64,000 nt of DNA. It comes from an uncultured Mediterraneibacter sp. (GTDB taxonomy: Bacteria; Bacillota; Clostridia; Lachnospirales; Lachnospiraceae). The translations under genes and the position numbers were made by a program. The stretch is from contig CAKRWZ010000002.1 of NCBI GenBank assembly GCA_934418295.1, positions 1 to 64,000 on the forward strand, read 5' to 3'. This document shows, piece by piece, positions 42,021-49,824 of the stretch. A model generated the notes under the pieces. That model saw only the letters and a list, made by a program, of their open reading frames with translations. It was not told where the DNA came from and ran no database searches. Every line of letters starts with the position of its first letter. The stretch's first letter is position 1.

Positions 42021-42971
42021 TTAATTTCTTCGGATTTTGCGCAGGTAGTGTCCAAAGGAAGGCGTTTCGCTTTTTTCTTCCGGCGTCAGATCTAAAAGCG
42101 GAACGTATTCTGAGGAAAACAGCGGAAATCCAAATAACTCTGCGGCGCGGGCCTCCCGCTGGTCATAAACACCGGGGACGCCTAAAAACAATTGTTGCCC
42201 CTCCTCGATTAAGAGCAGATGGTGATAATTGTGACAGCCGTGGAGCAAAAAGCTGTTGTTGGAAAGACTCCAGTCTCTTCTCGGAAGCAGAGTGAGATCC
42301 TTTCGACATATTTTTCGGACATTTTTTGAAGTGGTGGTTTGCATTTGCGGAAGCTCTGCGGCTTCGATGGCTTTTCCTCCTGTCTGACCTTCCGGTGCCT
42401 CTTCCGTCGTTTTTTCGGGTGCTTCTGCAAATGATTCCTCCGTCGTTTTTTCGGGTGCTTCTGCAAATGATTCCTCCGATGTTTCTGAGCGGGATTCGTT
42501 TGACGGTTCTTCGGCTGTTTTATCTTCTGGGTCATTTTGGGGCTCATCCTCCGGTTCCCCGTCGGCAGAATCAGGAAGCTTGCCGGCATCCTCGTAAACA
42601 GAAAAACGAGTGGAATCTACAAAGGTGGGTTTCCAGGCGGCTGCCAGCATCAGGTTTTGCGGATTGCACATCCAAAAACCGTCCATGTCGTCCAGGGTCA
42701 GCTGGTCGGTCAGCCGGAGAGAATCCAGAGAGAGTTGCATGCGGAAGCTTTGATTCTCTACAGAAACATTCAAAAGGGGATAGAGTGTGCAGGAGGAGCC
42801 GTCAGAGCGGAAAGCATAAATACTCCAGGGAGACTGAGCGCGGAACAGAGGCGAGCGGATATGGAAATAGAGAAGAACTCCGTGATTCTTTGGCTGGATT
42901 TTTAGAAAACCGGCGTTTCGGATCCGACGGTCTCCGTCATATTCATAAACATAGCAGATAACAGGCTGCAT
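42021..42971 (-). CDS. Unknown protein with repetitive acidic linker
   Basis: The 316 residues have a beta-rich N-terminal domain (about 1-120: VICYVYEYDGDRRIRNAGFL, VLLYFHIRSPL), a low-complexity Glu/Thr/Ser/Pro linker (about 130-215), and a conserved-looking C-terminal domain. That end shows FLLHGCHNYHHLLLIEEGQQ, GVPGVYDQREARAAELFGFP and FGHYLRKI. The linker carries a 12-residue unit (SFAEAPEKTTEE) twice, exact at DNA level. The two-domain pattern is one I associate with uncharacterised Lachnospiraceae proteins. No signal peptide or membrane helix is seen. It is divergent from tadA. Confidence 0.75.
   Translation of the reverse strand: MQPVICYVYEYDGDRRIRNAGFLKIQPKNHGVLLYFHIRSPLFRAQSPWSIYAFRSDGSSCTLYPLLNVSVENQSFRMQLSLDSLRLTDQLTLDDMDGFWMCNPQNLMLAAAWKPTFVDSTRFSVYEDAGKLPDSADGEPEDEPQNDPEDKTAEEPSNESRSETSEESFAEAPEKTTEESFAEAPEKTTEEAPEGQTGGKAIEAAELPQMQTTTSKNVRKICRKDLTLLPRRDWSLSNNSFLLHGCHNYHHLLLIEEGQQLFLGVPGVYDQREARAAELFGFPLFSSEYVPLLDLTPEEKSETPSFGHYLRKIRRN
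42405..42476 (-). repeat. Exact 36-bp tandem duplication inside a gene
   Basis: Bases 42405-42440 and 42441-42476 are identical and add 12 residues each in frame, so the gene stays open. This points to recent slippage or recombination in the linker. Confidence 0.9.
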
Positions 42972-43085
42972 AAATTACCTCACGGCTGTTTTTGCTATAA
43001 TTTATTCTGGTTCTTTCAGAAAAAGAACTTTTCTCGGAAGGAAAATTCCGATATGATAGAGAGAGAAAAAGGAGAGGGTACAGAT

Positions 43086-43562
43086 ATGACGCAGGACGAA
43101 AAATACATGAAAGAAGCGATCCGGCAGGCGAAAAAAGCCTATGCCATACGGGAGGTGCCCATCGGCTGTGTGATTGTATATAAGGATAAAATCGTCGGAC
43201 GGGGATATAACCGAAGGACTACGGATCATAATACCTTGGCGCATGCCGAACTGATCGCTATAAAAAAAGCCGGAAAAAAGCTGGGGGACTGGCGATTAGA
43301 AGATTGTACCATGTATGTGACATTGGAGCCCTGTCAAATGTGTGCCGGTGCGGTGGTGCAGTCCAGACTGAAACGGGTCGTGGTAGGCTGCATGAACCCA
43401 AAGGCGGGCTGTGCAGGGTCAATTTTGAATTTGCTGCAGATGGATGCTTTTAACCATCAGGCAGAGCTGACAACGGGTGTGCTGGAAGAAGAATGCAGCC
43501 GGCTGATGAAAGACTTTTTTAAGGACTTAAGGGCAGGCAGGTTCCGGGATAAAAGAGAATGA
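43086..43562 (+). CDS. tadA: tRNA-specific adenosine deaminase
   Basis: Converts A34 to inosine in tRNA-Arg(ACG). The start is ATG 43086 after AAAGGAGAGG; an upstream in-frame ATG at 43053 is longer than the family needs. The 158 residues contain the zinc-binding LAHAELIAI (His53, proton shuttle Glu55) and LEPCQMCAGAV (Cys83, Cys86), plus VPIGCVIV and the C-terminal basic tail. Confidence 0.96.
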   Translation: MTQDEKYMKEAIRQAKKAYAIREVPIGCVIVYKDKIVGRGYNRRTTDHNTLAHAELIAIKKAGKKLGDWRLEDCTMYVTLEPCQMCAGAVVQSRLKRVVVGCMNPKAGCAGSILNLLQMDAFNHQAELTTGVLEEECSRLMKDFFKDLRAGRFRDKRE

Positions 43563-43582
43563 AGAGCAGCCGTCCAAATTGC

Positions 43583-43611
43583 TTGTATTCACTGAAAAAG
43601 CATGACATAAT
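43583..43611 (+). promoter_or_regulatory. Candidate sigma-A promoter for the DUF1538-PII pair
   Basis: TTGTAT (43583-43588), 17-base spacer, CATAAT (43606-43611). Confidence 0.5.
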
Positions 43612-43667
43612 AAATCAAATGAGAGATATATATTCGGGAGGTAAAAAATATTAAACAGATATTTAGC

Positions 43668-45188
43668 ATGGTAAGATATACATCAATAATAGAAAAACTG
43701 AAAGAAAGTGCACTGTCTGTAGTGCCGATCGCGGGGATTGTCCTGATACTTTGCCTGTGTGTCATACCGACGGAATCAGGGCTCCTTTTGGCCTTTCTCG
43801 TCGGTTCGGTCTTCATTATATTCGGTATGGGATTTTTTTCGCTTGGAGCGGAGCAGTCGATGACCCCTATCGGGAATAAAATCGGCACTGCACTTACCAA
43901 GACAAAAAACATGCCATTGATTCTTGCAGTCAGCTTTGTGCTTGGTATTGCTATTACGGTGGCAGAACCGGATTTGCAGGTGCTAGCCAAGACGGTGCCG
44001 CATATCGATGCGTTTCTTCTTCTTATAACTGTGGGTGCGGGCGTGGGGTTTTTTATGGCGGTCTGTATGCTGCGTATTTTTACAGGAGTGCCGCTTCGCT
44101 GGCTTCTTGTCGGCTGTTATGCATTGATTTTTCTTCTTGCTGTTTTTTGTGACGGAGATTTTCTGGGTGTGGGTTTCGATTCTGGTGGCGTGACGACAGG
44201 TCCTATGACGGTGCCCTTCATTCTTGCCATGGGGGTTGGTGTATCCAATATCCGGAGTGATTGCCGCGCTGAGGCAGACAGCTTCGGTCTTGTCGCGCTT
44301 TGCTCGATCGGGCCGATACTTGCGGTATTGCTTCTCGGGTTTTTTAATCCGGGCAGTGACGCTGCGACTGATTTTAGCCGCACTGTTTTTGAAAACAGCA
44401 CCGAAATCGGACATACTTTTTTTTCGGTGATCCCTGAATATATGAAAGAAACTTCCATAGCGCTTCTTCCGATCATTACAGTGTTTTTCCTGTTTCAGAT
44501 TTCTCTGATAAAGATGAACCGACGCAGTCTCGTAAAAATACTGATCGGAATCTTATATACTTATGTGGGCCTGGTGCTTTTTCTTACGGGGGTTAATGTG
44601 GGATTTTCATCACTGGGCGTACATCTCGGCGGCGCAATCGTTTCCTCGGGGGCAAAATACCTTCTGATACCGCTGTCAGCATTACTTGGCTGGTTTGTTA
44701 TATCGGCTGAGCCTGCGGTGGCCGTGCTCGAAAAGCAGATTGAAACGGTAAGCGCAGGAGCCATTCCGGGAAGGGTTATAAAGTTAAGCCTGTCTTCTGC
44801 CATCGCAGCTGCAATGGGACTGTCAGCACTGAGGGTTCTTACGGGAATATCCATTTTGTGGTTTCTTGTTCCGGGATATGCTGTTGCGATGATTCTGTCT
44901 TTCTTTGTTCCCGATATTTATACAGCTATCGCTTTTGATTCTGGCGGAGTTGCATCGGGTCCTATGACAGCAACCTTTATGCTTCAATTTTTCATGGGAG
45001 CAAGTGTGGCCGGTGGCGGCAATATACTGCGGGATGCCTTCGGAGTTGTGGCAACAGTGGCGATGATGCCGCTCATCTCCATACAAACAGTAGGCTGTAT
45101 CTATGAAAGACGGATAAAAAGGTCGGTTCAGCCGGAAGAGATATACGGAGATTTGGATATTGTGGAGCTTTGGGAGGATACTCTATGA
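43668..45188 (+). CDS. DUF1538 integral membrane protein (two repeats)
   Basis: A 506-residue protein with about a dozen membrane helices and two DUF1538 halves. The signature occurs in each half: GVGFDSGGVTTGPMTVPFIL (about residues 166-185) and AIAFDSGGVASGPMTATFML (about 421-440). DUF1538 proteins are transporter-like but of unknown substrate. The start is uncertain: ATG 43668 lies 26 bases after GGGAGG, whereas ATT at 43650 is in frame, open, and eight bases after it. The end overlaps the PII-like gene by four bases, so the two products are coupled. Codon choice (many CTT, ATA, TCG) looks slightly different from neighbours. Confidence 0.88.
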   Translation: MVRYTSIIEKLKESALSVVPIAGIVLILCLCVIPTESGLLLAFLVGSVFIIFGMGFFSLGAEQSMTPIGNKIGTALTKTKNMPLILAVSFVLGIAITVAEPDLQVLAKTVPHIDAFLLLITVGAGVGFFMAVCMLRIFTGVPLRWLLVGCYALIFLLAVFCDGDFLGVGFDSGGVTTGPMTVPFILAMGVGVSNIRSDCRAEADSFGLVALCSIGPILAVLLLGFFNPGSDAATDFSRTVFENSTEIGHTFFSVIPEYMKETSIALLPIITVFFLFQISLIKMNRRSLVKILIGILYTYVGLVLFLTGVNVGFSSLGVHLGGAIVSSGAKYLLIPLSALLGWFVISAEPAVAVLEKQIETVSAGAIPGRVIKLSLSSAIAAAMGLSALRVLTGISILWFLVPGYAVAMILSFFVPDIYTAIAFDSGGVASGPMTATFMLQFFMGASVAGGGNILRDAFGVVATVAMMPLISIQTVGCIYERRIKRSVQPEEIYGDLDIVELWEDTL

Positions 45189-45853
45189 ATTATATCTTGA
45201 CGATAATTGATCCGTCAGCAGAGGACGTGCTGACCGAAATATGTGCCGAGCTAGAGATACCGGTATCGGTCGTTTTTCACGGAAAAGGGACGGCGGTAAA
45301 AAGTATGCTGGAGCTACTTGGGATAGAGTCACACGACAAAAGGATCTTCATGGCGATCGCTGCCGGCAAAAGGTGTACCGAATATATAACCGAGCAAAAA
45401 AGAAAACTCCATCTCGGAGTGCCGGGTCACGGGATTACAGTCGCTGTGCCTGTAAAAAGCGTAGGAGGAGGGAAAGCAGTGAGTTATTTGAGTGGAGGCA
45501 GCGGAGAAGTAAAATATACCCGTCCGGAGAAGTTTGCCTATGAGTTGATTGTGGTAATCGTAAATGCAGGCACTACGGACGTGGTTATGAATGCCGCACG
45601 TGCCGCAGGGGCGCGCGGAGGTACGGTAATACATGGAAAAGGTACGGGATCCAAGGACGCGCAAAAGTTTCATCATATTTCAATCGCAGATGAAAAAGAT
45701 GTTGTGTTGATTGTGGCTGCGGCAGAAATAAAAGCGGCTATTATGCGCTCTGTGCTCGAAAAAGCAGGACCGGGTACTGTGGCGGGAGCGATTGTCTTTT
45801 CGCTTCCGGTCTCGGAGGCGGCGGGGTTTGGATTTGTTTCGGATAAGAGTTGA
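45185..45853 (+). CDS. Tandem PII-like protein
   Basis: The start is ATG 45185 in the ATGA overlap with the DUF1538 gene. The 222 residues contain two PII-like (GlnB-type ferredoxin fold) units: about 1-95 (YILTIIDPSAEDVLTEICAE, SVVFHGKGTAVKSMLELLG) and about 120-215 (YELIVVIVNAGTTDVVMNAA, GGTVIHGKGTGSKDAQKFHH). The HGKGT motif is repeated in both. PII proteins bind nucleotides and switch transporters or enzymes, so this is probably the regulator of the membrane partner. The fused double form means a trimer of the usual type cannot form in the usual way. Confidence 0.85.
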   Translation: MNYILTIIDPSAEDVLTEICAELEIPVSVVFHGKGTAVKSMLELLGIESHDKRIFMAIAAGKRCTEYITEQKRKLHLGVPGHGITVAVPVKSVGGGKAVSYLSGGSGEVKYTRPEKFAYELIVVIVNAGTTDVVMNAARAAGARGGTVIHGKGTGSKDAQKFHHISIADEKDVVLIVAAAEIKAAIMRSVLEKAGPGTVAGAIVFSLPVSEAAGFGFVSDKS

Positions 45854-45898
45854 AAACGGCTTTGAATTTCAGAGGCGATATGTATGGATGAAAAGCAA

Positions 45899-45932
45899 AA
45901 ATCCGTTCCTGCAGAATGTAAGGAACGGATTT
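45899..45932. terminator. Bidirectional terminator (PII gene and SRP RNA)
   Basis: AAATCCGTTCCT (45899-45910) pairs perfectly with AGGAACGGATTT (45921-45932). On the minus strand a T5 run follows, on the plus strand a weaker one. Confidence 0.85.
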
Positions 45933-45955
45933 CTTTCGATGGATTTTACTCTTTT

Positions 45956-46217
45956 GTGCATTACGCTTCGAACCCGGATTCCCAGACGGTACTCCGGCAG
46001 TTAGCTCAACCCAAGCGCCCTCACGGCACCCGGAACATTCTGCTTAGTGCTGCTTCGTTCCCGACCTGACACGGTTCGCAGACATCCGTCGCGTGAGACT
46101 CGGATATCAACGCCACTTTCCGGAGGCAGCCCTGAAAACCAGAGCCCTCTGCGTAATATCACCCCTGCTATAGCGGATTGCAGGTACAAGGCACCGCTAC
46201 CACCCCGGCTGCACGGA
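45956..46217 (-). ncRNA. ffs: Signal recognition particle RNA, large Gram-positive type
   Basis: On the minus strand the RNA starts CCGTGCAGCCGGGG-TGG and contains GGTAGCGGTGCCTTGTACCT and GCAATCCGCTATAGCAGGGG, the hallmarks of the Alu domain. The S-domain helix 8 reads GTCAGGTCGGGAACGAAGCA. In it the GGAA tetraloop is closed by G-C, where E. coli and Bacillus have C-G, a compensated change. The end (GCGTAATGCAC) pairs with the start. Ends are estimated to within a few bases. It is about 262 bases long, with its own strong promoter and terminator. Confidence 0.93.
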
Positions 46218-46220
46218 CCT

Positions 46221-46249
46221 ATTTTAGCGTGTTTCGGGGAAAATGTCAA
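46221..46249 (-). promoter_or_regulatory. Strong sigma-A promoter for SRP RNA
   Basis: Minus strand TTGACA (46249-46244), 17-base spacer, TAAAAT (46226-46221), about five bases before the RNA 5' end. Confidence 0.9.
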
Positions 46250-46315
46250 TGCTTCGGGCATTGCTTTCCGATGCAAAGTTGCGTACAATAAAGTGCGAAG
46301 GAGAGGATACCATAT

Positions 46316-48013
46316 ATGCGGATTTTATTAGCTGCGATCAATGCGAAATATATTCATTCCAATCTGGCGGTGTACAGCCTGAAAAGCTATGCGGGCAGCC
46401 GGCTTCCGGACGTGGACATTCAGATCTGTGAATATACGATCAATCAACAGATAGACCGGATCCTGGCGGATCTGTATGAAAAAAAGCCGGATATGCTTTG
46501 CTTTTCCTGTTATATCTGGAACATTACTTGCGTTCGGGAAGTCCTCGCAGAGGTAAAAAAAGTATTGCCGGAAGTCAAAATCTGGCTGGGAGGCCCGGAG
46601 GTTTCATACAATGCGGTTGCTTTTTTGAAAAAGTATCCGCAGGTGGACGGGATCATGAAAGGGGAAGGGGAGCAGACCTTTTTGGAATTGCTGCAGGCGC
46701 TCCGAGAAAATACGTCTTTGACAGAAATCCTGGGGATCACTTGGCGGAGAGAAGACGGAGAAATCGAAAACCACCCATGGAGGCCGGCTATCTCACTGGA
46801 TGAAGTTCCCTTTGTATATCAGGATATGGAACTGTTTTCCCATCGGATCATTTATTACGAATCCAGCAGGGGCTGTCCGTTTTCCTGCAGCTACTGTCTT
46901 TCTTCTATAGATAAGTGTCTGCGATTTCGGAGTCTGGAGAAGGTGCTTCCGGAGCTGCAGTTCTTTTTGGATCAAAAGGTGCCACAGGTCAAATTTGTGG
47001 ACCGGACGTTTAATGTAAATCACGAGCATACCATGGCGGTTTGGCGTTATTTGACGGAGCATGACAACGGGATCACCAATTTCCATTTTGAGATTTCGGC
47101 GGATCTGCTGCGTGAGGAAGAGATAGATCTGATCGCGAAAATGCGGCCGGGGCTGATTCAGTTGGAGATCGGTGTGCAGTCCACCAATCCGAATACGATC
47201 CGGGAGATCGGACGGACCATGAACTTTCCGAAGGTGGCAAGCGCGGTGGCCAGGGTCAAGGCGTGTCAGAATACACATCAGCATCTGGACTTGATCGCAG
47301 GACTGCCCTTTGAGGATTATGAAAGCTTTCGGAAATCCTTTGACGACGTCTACGCCCTTCGCCCGGAACAATTACAGCTGGGCTTTTTAAAGGTGCTGAA
47401 GGGTTCCAGAATGTATGAGCAGGCGCAGCAGTATGGAGTGGTGTGGCAGGAACGGCCGCCGTTTGAGGTGCTGAAGACGAACTGGCTGTCTTACGGAGAG
47501 GTTCTGGCGCTGAAACGGGTGGAAGAGATGGTGGAGGTCTACTATAACAGCGGACAGTTTGCCTGCACGCTGCCGAAGCTGGAAAAGCGTTTCCAAAGTC
47601 CTTTCCGGATGTTTGAGGCATTGGCAGACTATTACCGGGGCAGACATTTGCTGGAAGTCAATCATGCCAGAGCCGCCAGATACGAGATCTTGTTGTCTTT
47701 TGTACGGGAAATAGCTCCGGAGGAGGAAGACCTTTACAGAGAACTTATGACCTTCGATTTTTATTTGCGGGAAAATGCGAAAAGCCGTCCGGAATTTTGT
47801 GGGGAGCCTTCCGTGAGGAAGGAAGAAGCGGCGGTCTTTTATGACCGGGAGGCACAGGAACGTATTTATCTGGAAGATTATGAGGGCTATGACAAAAAGC
47901 AGCTGCGGAAAATGACCCATCTGGAACGAAAAGAAGGGACGGTATATTTGTTTGATTACCGCCACCGCAATCCCTATACCGGACAGGCCAGGATACAGGA
48001 AGTAACCATCTGA
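46316..48013 (+). CDS. B12-binding-domain radical SAM protein (DUF4080 type)
   Basis: The 565 residues begin with a cobalamin-binding-like domain (about 1-140: ILLAAINAKYIHSNLAVYSL, WLGGPEVSYNA, GIMKGEGEQTFLELL). A radical SAM core follows, with the 4Fe-4S motif ESSRGCPFSCSYC (Cys187, Cys191, Cys194). The C-terminal DUF4080 region follows (YRHRNPYTGQ near the end). The cobalamin His is not obvious, so B12 binding is not proven. This clade is common in Clostridia and has no known substrate. The neighbours give no clue. Confidence 0.88.
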   Translation: MRILLAAINAKYIHSNLAVYSLKSYAGSRLPDVDIQICEYTINQQIDRILADLYEKKPDMLCFSCYIWNITCVREVLAEVKKVLPEVKIWLGGPEVSYNAVAFLKKYPQVDGIMKGEGEQTFLELLQALRENTSLTEILGITWRREDGEIENHPWRPAISLDEVPFVYQDMELFSHRIIYYESSRGCPFSCSYCLSSIDKCLRFRSLEKVLPELQFFLDQKVPQVKFVDRTFNVNHEHTMAVWRYLTEHDNGITNFHFEISADLLREEEIDLIAKMRPGLIQLEIGVQSTNPNTIREIGRTMNFPKVASAVARVKACQNTHQHLDLIAGLPFEDYESFRKSFDDVYALRPEQLQLGFLKVLKGSRMYEQAQQYGVVWQERPPFEVLKTNWLSYGEVLALKRVEEMVEVYYNSGQFACTLPKLEKRFQSPFRMFEALADYYRGRHLLEVNHARAARYEILLSFVREIAPEEEDLYRELMTFDFYLRENAKSRPEFCGEPSVRKEEAAVFYDREAQERIYLEDYEGYDKKQLRKMTHLERKEGTVYLFDYRHRNPYTGQARIQEVTI

Positions 48014-48022
48014 GAATGCTTC

Positions 48023-48051
48023 TTGAAAAAGTGGGGTAAACAGTATAAAAT
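48023..48051 (+). promoter_or_regulatory. Sigma-A promoter for the 31-residue peptide and VanW gene
   Basis: TTGAAA (48023-48028), 17-base spacer, TAAAAT (48046-48051), about 30 bases before the small ORF. Confidence 0.65.
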
Positions 48052-48083
48052 AGAAACTCATTAGGGGAAAGAAGGGAAAAGAT

Positions 48084-48179
48084 ATGAATAAAAAATACAG
48101 AAAACTGACAGCGATCATTATTTTGGTTGTGATAGTGGCAATGATCGGTACGATGATCATTCCTTATTTGGCAGGCTAA
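48084..48179 (+). CDS. 31-residue single-pass membrane peptide
   Basis: The ATG at 48084 follows AAGGGA and a good promoter. The product has a basic start (MNKKYRKL) and one hydrophobic helix (TAIIILVVIVAMIGTMIIPY), ending LAG. The charge rule predicts N-in topology. Small proteins of this pattern occur upstream of or near envelope genes in Firmicutes. I do not know its partner. It lies 62 bases before the VanW gene, probably on one transcript. Confidence 0.6.
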   Translation: MNKKYRKLTAIIILVVIVAMIGTMIIPYLAG

Positions 48180-48241
48180 CTGTTGGCCGGCTGTTAAGTG
48201 GGAATGAAGAGATAAGGTGTGCTTTACAAAGGAAGTGAGAT

Positions 48242-49798
48242 ATGTCATCACGGAATCGGAATGACAGAAGGGGAACGGCGGCCCCAAACAGCCGGAGCAG
48301 ACAGCAGCGGATGAAGATCAGAAAACGGAGACGGCGGAACAGGAGGATCCTGTTGACCCTGCTTTTGGCGGGCGTTTTGTTTTTGTTCCTGGAGCTTTAT
48401 CTGTTGATCTATGTCAAAAAGAATGACAACGGAAAAATCTTGGACAATGTGTACATCGGTCGGTTGGACGTGAGCGGCATGACGGAAAAAGAAGCAGAGA
48501 AAGCTTTGAATAAGCAGCTGGAAACGGAGCAAAAGGGCATCCTGACACTGACGGCCTCTGAAGGAAAAAGCGCTTCGGCTACTTATAAAGAACTGGGGAT
48601 TTCCCAGGATGCGAAAAAGCTGGCTAAAAAAGCCGCCGCATACGGAAAAGAGGGAAGTCTTTGCAAACGTTACCGGGAGATCAAAAAAACCCAAAAAGAA
48701 AAGTGCGTGATCCCGGCACGGCTGACATTGGATAAAAAAACGGCCAAAGCGGCGTTGGAAGAGCTCTGTGAACCGCTTTTTCAGCAGCCGGTAAATGCCT
48801 CCATCCGCAGAGAGAACGGAAAAATGGTGATCACAGAGGGAAAAGAGGGGCAAAAGGTAGACATAGATGCAACAATTCAGACTATCACAAAGTATCTGAA
48901 TCAAGCCTGGGACGGCGGCGATGGAAGCGTGGAGCTGACTTCTGCGGTGAGACAGCCGAATATCCAGGGGAAGGATCTGAAAGAGATCGGGGATCTGCTG
49001 GGGACGTTTCAGACATATTACGGGGCAGCGGCAACAGGCTCCGTTGCAAATATAGAAGCGGGAGCCGCACATATCAACGGCAGCATCGTGATGCCGGGGG
49101 AAGAGTTCTCGGCCAATGCAGCCATGGAACCGTATACAGAAGAAGAGGGGTATACGACGTCCGGTTCTTATGCAAACGGCATGTTGGTACAGAGTATGGG
49201 CGGAGGGATCTGTCAGGTATCGTCCACCCTTTACAATGCTTTGTTGTTTGCAGAAGTAGAGATCACGGAACGTATGCCGCACTCGATGCTGGTGGATTAC
49301 GTGGAGCCGTCTATGGATGCGGCCATAGCCGATGATGTAAAAGATTTGAAGTTTGTAAATAATTATAAAACGCCGATCTTTCTGGAAAGTGTTCTGGAAA
49401 ACGGCTATCTGACTTTTAATGTTTACGGGAAAGAAACCCGTTCTTCCGGGCGGACGCTGGAGTTTATCAGTGAGACTTTGGCGACGGAAGAACCGGAGGG
49501 GCTGAGGTTTGTGGAGACGGACGAGGCTGCCGGCACCTACCGGGTTATGAGCAATGCACGGACCGGACGGACGGCACAGCTTTGGAAAGTGGTTTATCAG
49601 GACGGCGAAGAAGTCAGCCGGGATGTGGTCAACACCAGCTATTATGCTTCGGCAAAGAAGACCATCGGCGTCGGTACGGTGACGGATGATGCGGAGTGGA
49701 AGAGCAAGATCCAGGCCGCCATCGCTTCACAGGATGAGACCCAGGTGAAGAATGCGGTTTATAAGCAGCAGGAAGGCCAGACGGAAGGAACGGAATAA
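48242..49798 (+). CDS. VanW family envelope protein
   Basis: The 518 residues have a very basic cytoplasmic start (RQQRMKIRKRRRRNRR), one membrane helix (about 36-57), a peptidoglycan-binding-like region (about 65-210), the VanW domain (about 255-390) and a C-terminal extension of G5-like character. In the VanW domain NAAMEPYTEEEGYTTSGSYA, VQSMGGGICQVSSTLYNALL and MPHSMLVDYVEPSMDAAI are typical. VanW was named from some vancomycin clusters but most copies, like this one, are outside such clusters and have no proven function. GGAAGTGAG precedes the ATG. Confidence 0.88.
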   Translation: MSSRNRNDRRGTAAPNSRSRQQRMKIRKRRRRNRRILLTLLLAGVLFLFLELYLLIYVKKNDNGKILDNVYIGRLDVSGMTEKEAEKALNKQLETEQKGILTLTASEGKSASATYKELGISQDAKKLAKKAAAYGKEGSLCKRYREIKKTQKEKCVIPARLTLDKKTAKAALEELCEPLFQQPVNASIRRENGKMVITEGKEGQKVDIDATIQTITKYLNQAWDGGDGSVELTSAVRQPNIQGKDLKEIGDLLGTFQTYYGAAATGSVANIEAGAAHINGSIVMPGEEFSANAAMEPYTEEEGYTTSGSYANGMLVQSMGGGICQVSSTLYNALLFAEVEITERMPHSMLVDYVEPSMDAAIADDVKDLKFVNNYKTPIFLESVLENGYLTFNVYGKETRSSGRTLEFISETLATEEPEGLRFVETDEAAGTYRVMSNARTGRTAQLWKVVYQDGEEVSRDVVNTSYYASAKKTIGVGTVTDDAEWKSKIQAAIASQDETQVKNAVYKQQEGQTEGTE

Positions 49799-49824
49799 AA
49801 TTCAGCAACGGATAGGGCAACGAA

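Noticed and set aside
42405..42476. CRISPR-like repeat
   Set aside because: Only two units, no spacer, in frame within a gene. No CRISPR array was found elsewhere.
45854..46315. Apparent 460-base gap with short open frames on both strands
   Set aside because: It is explained by the SRP RNA gene with its promoter and terminator; the short frames are not genes.
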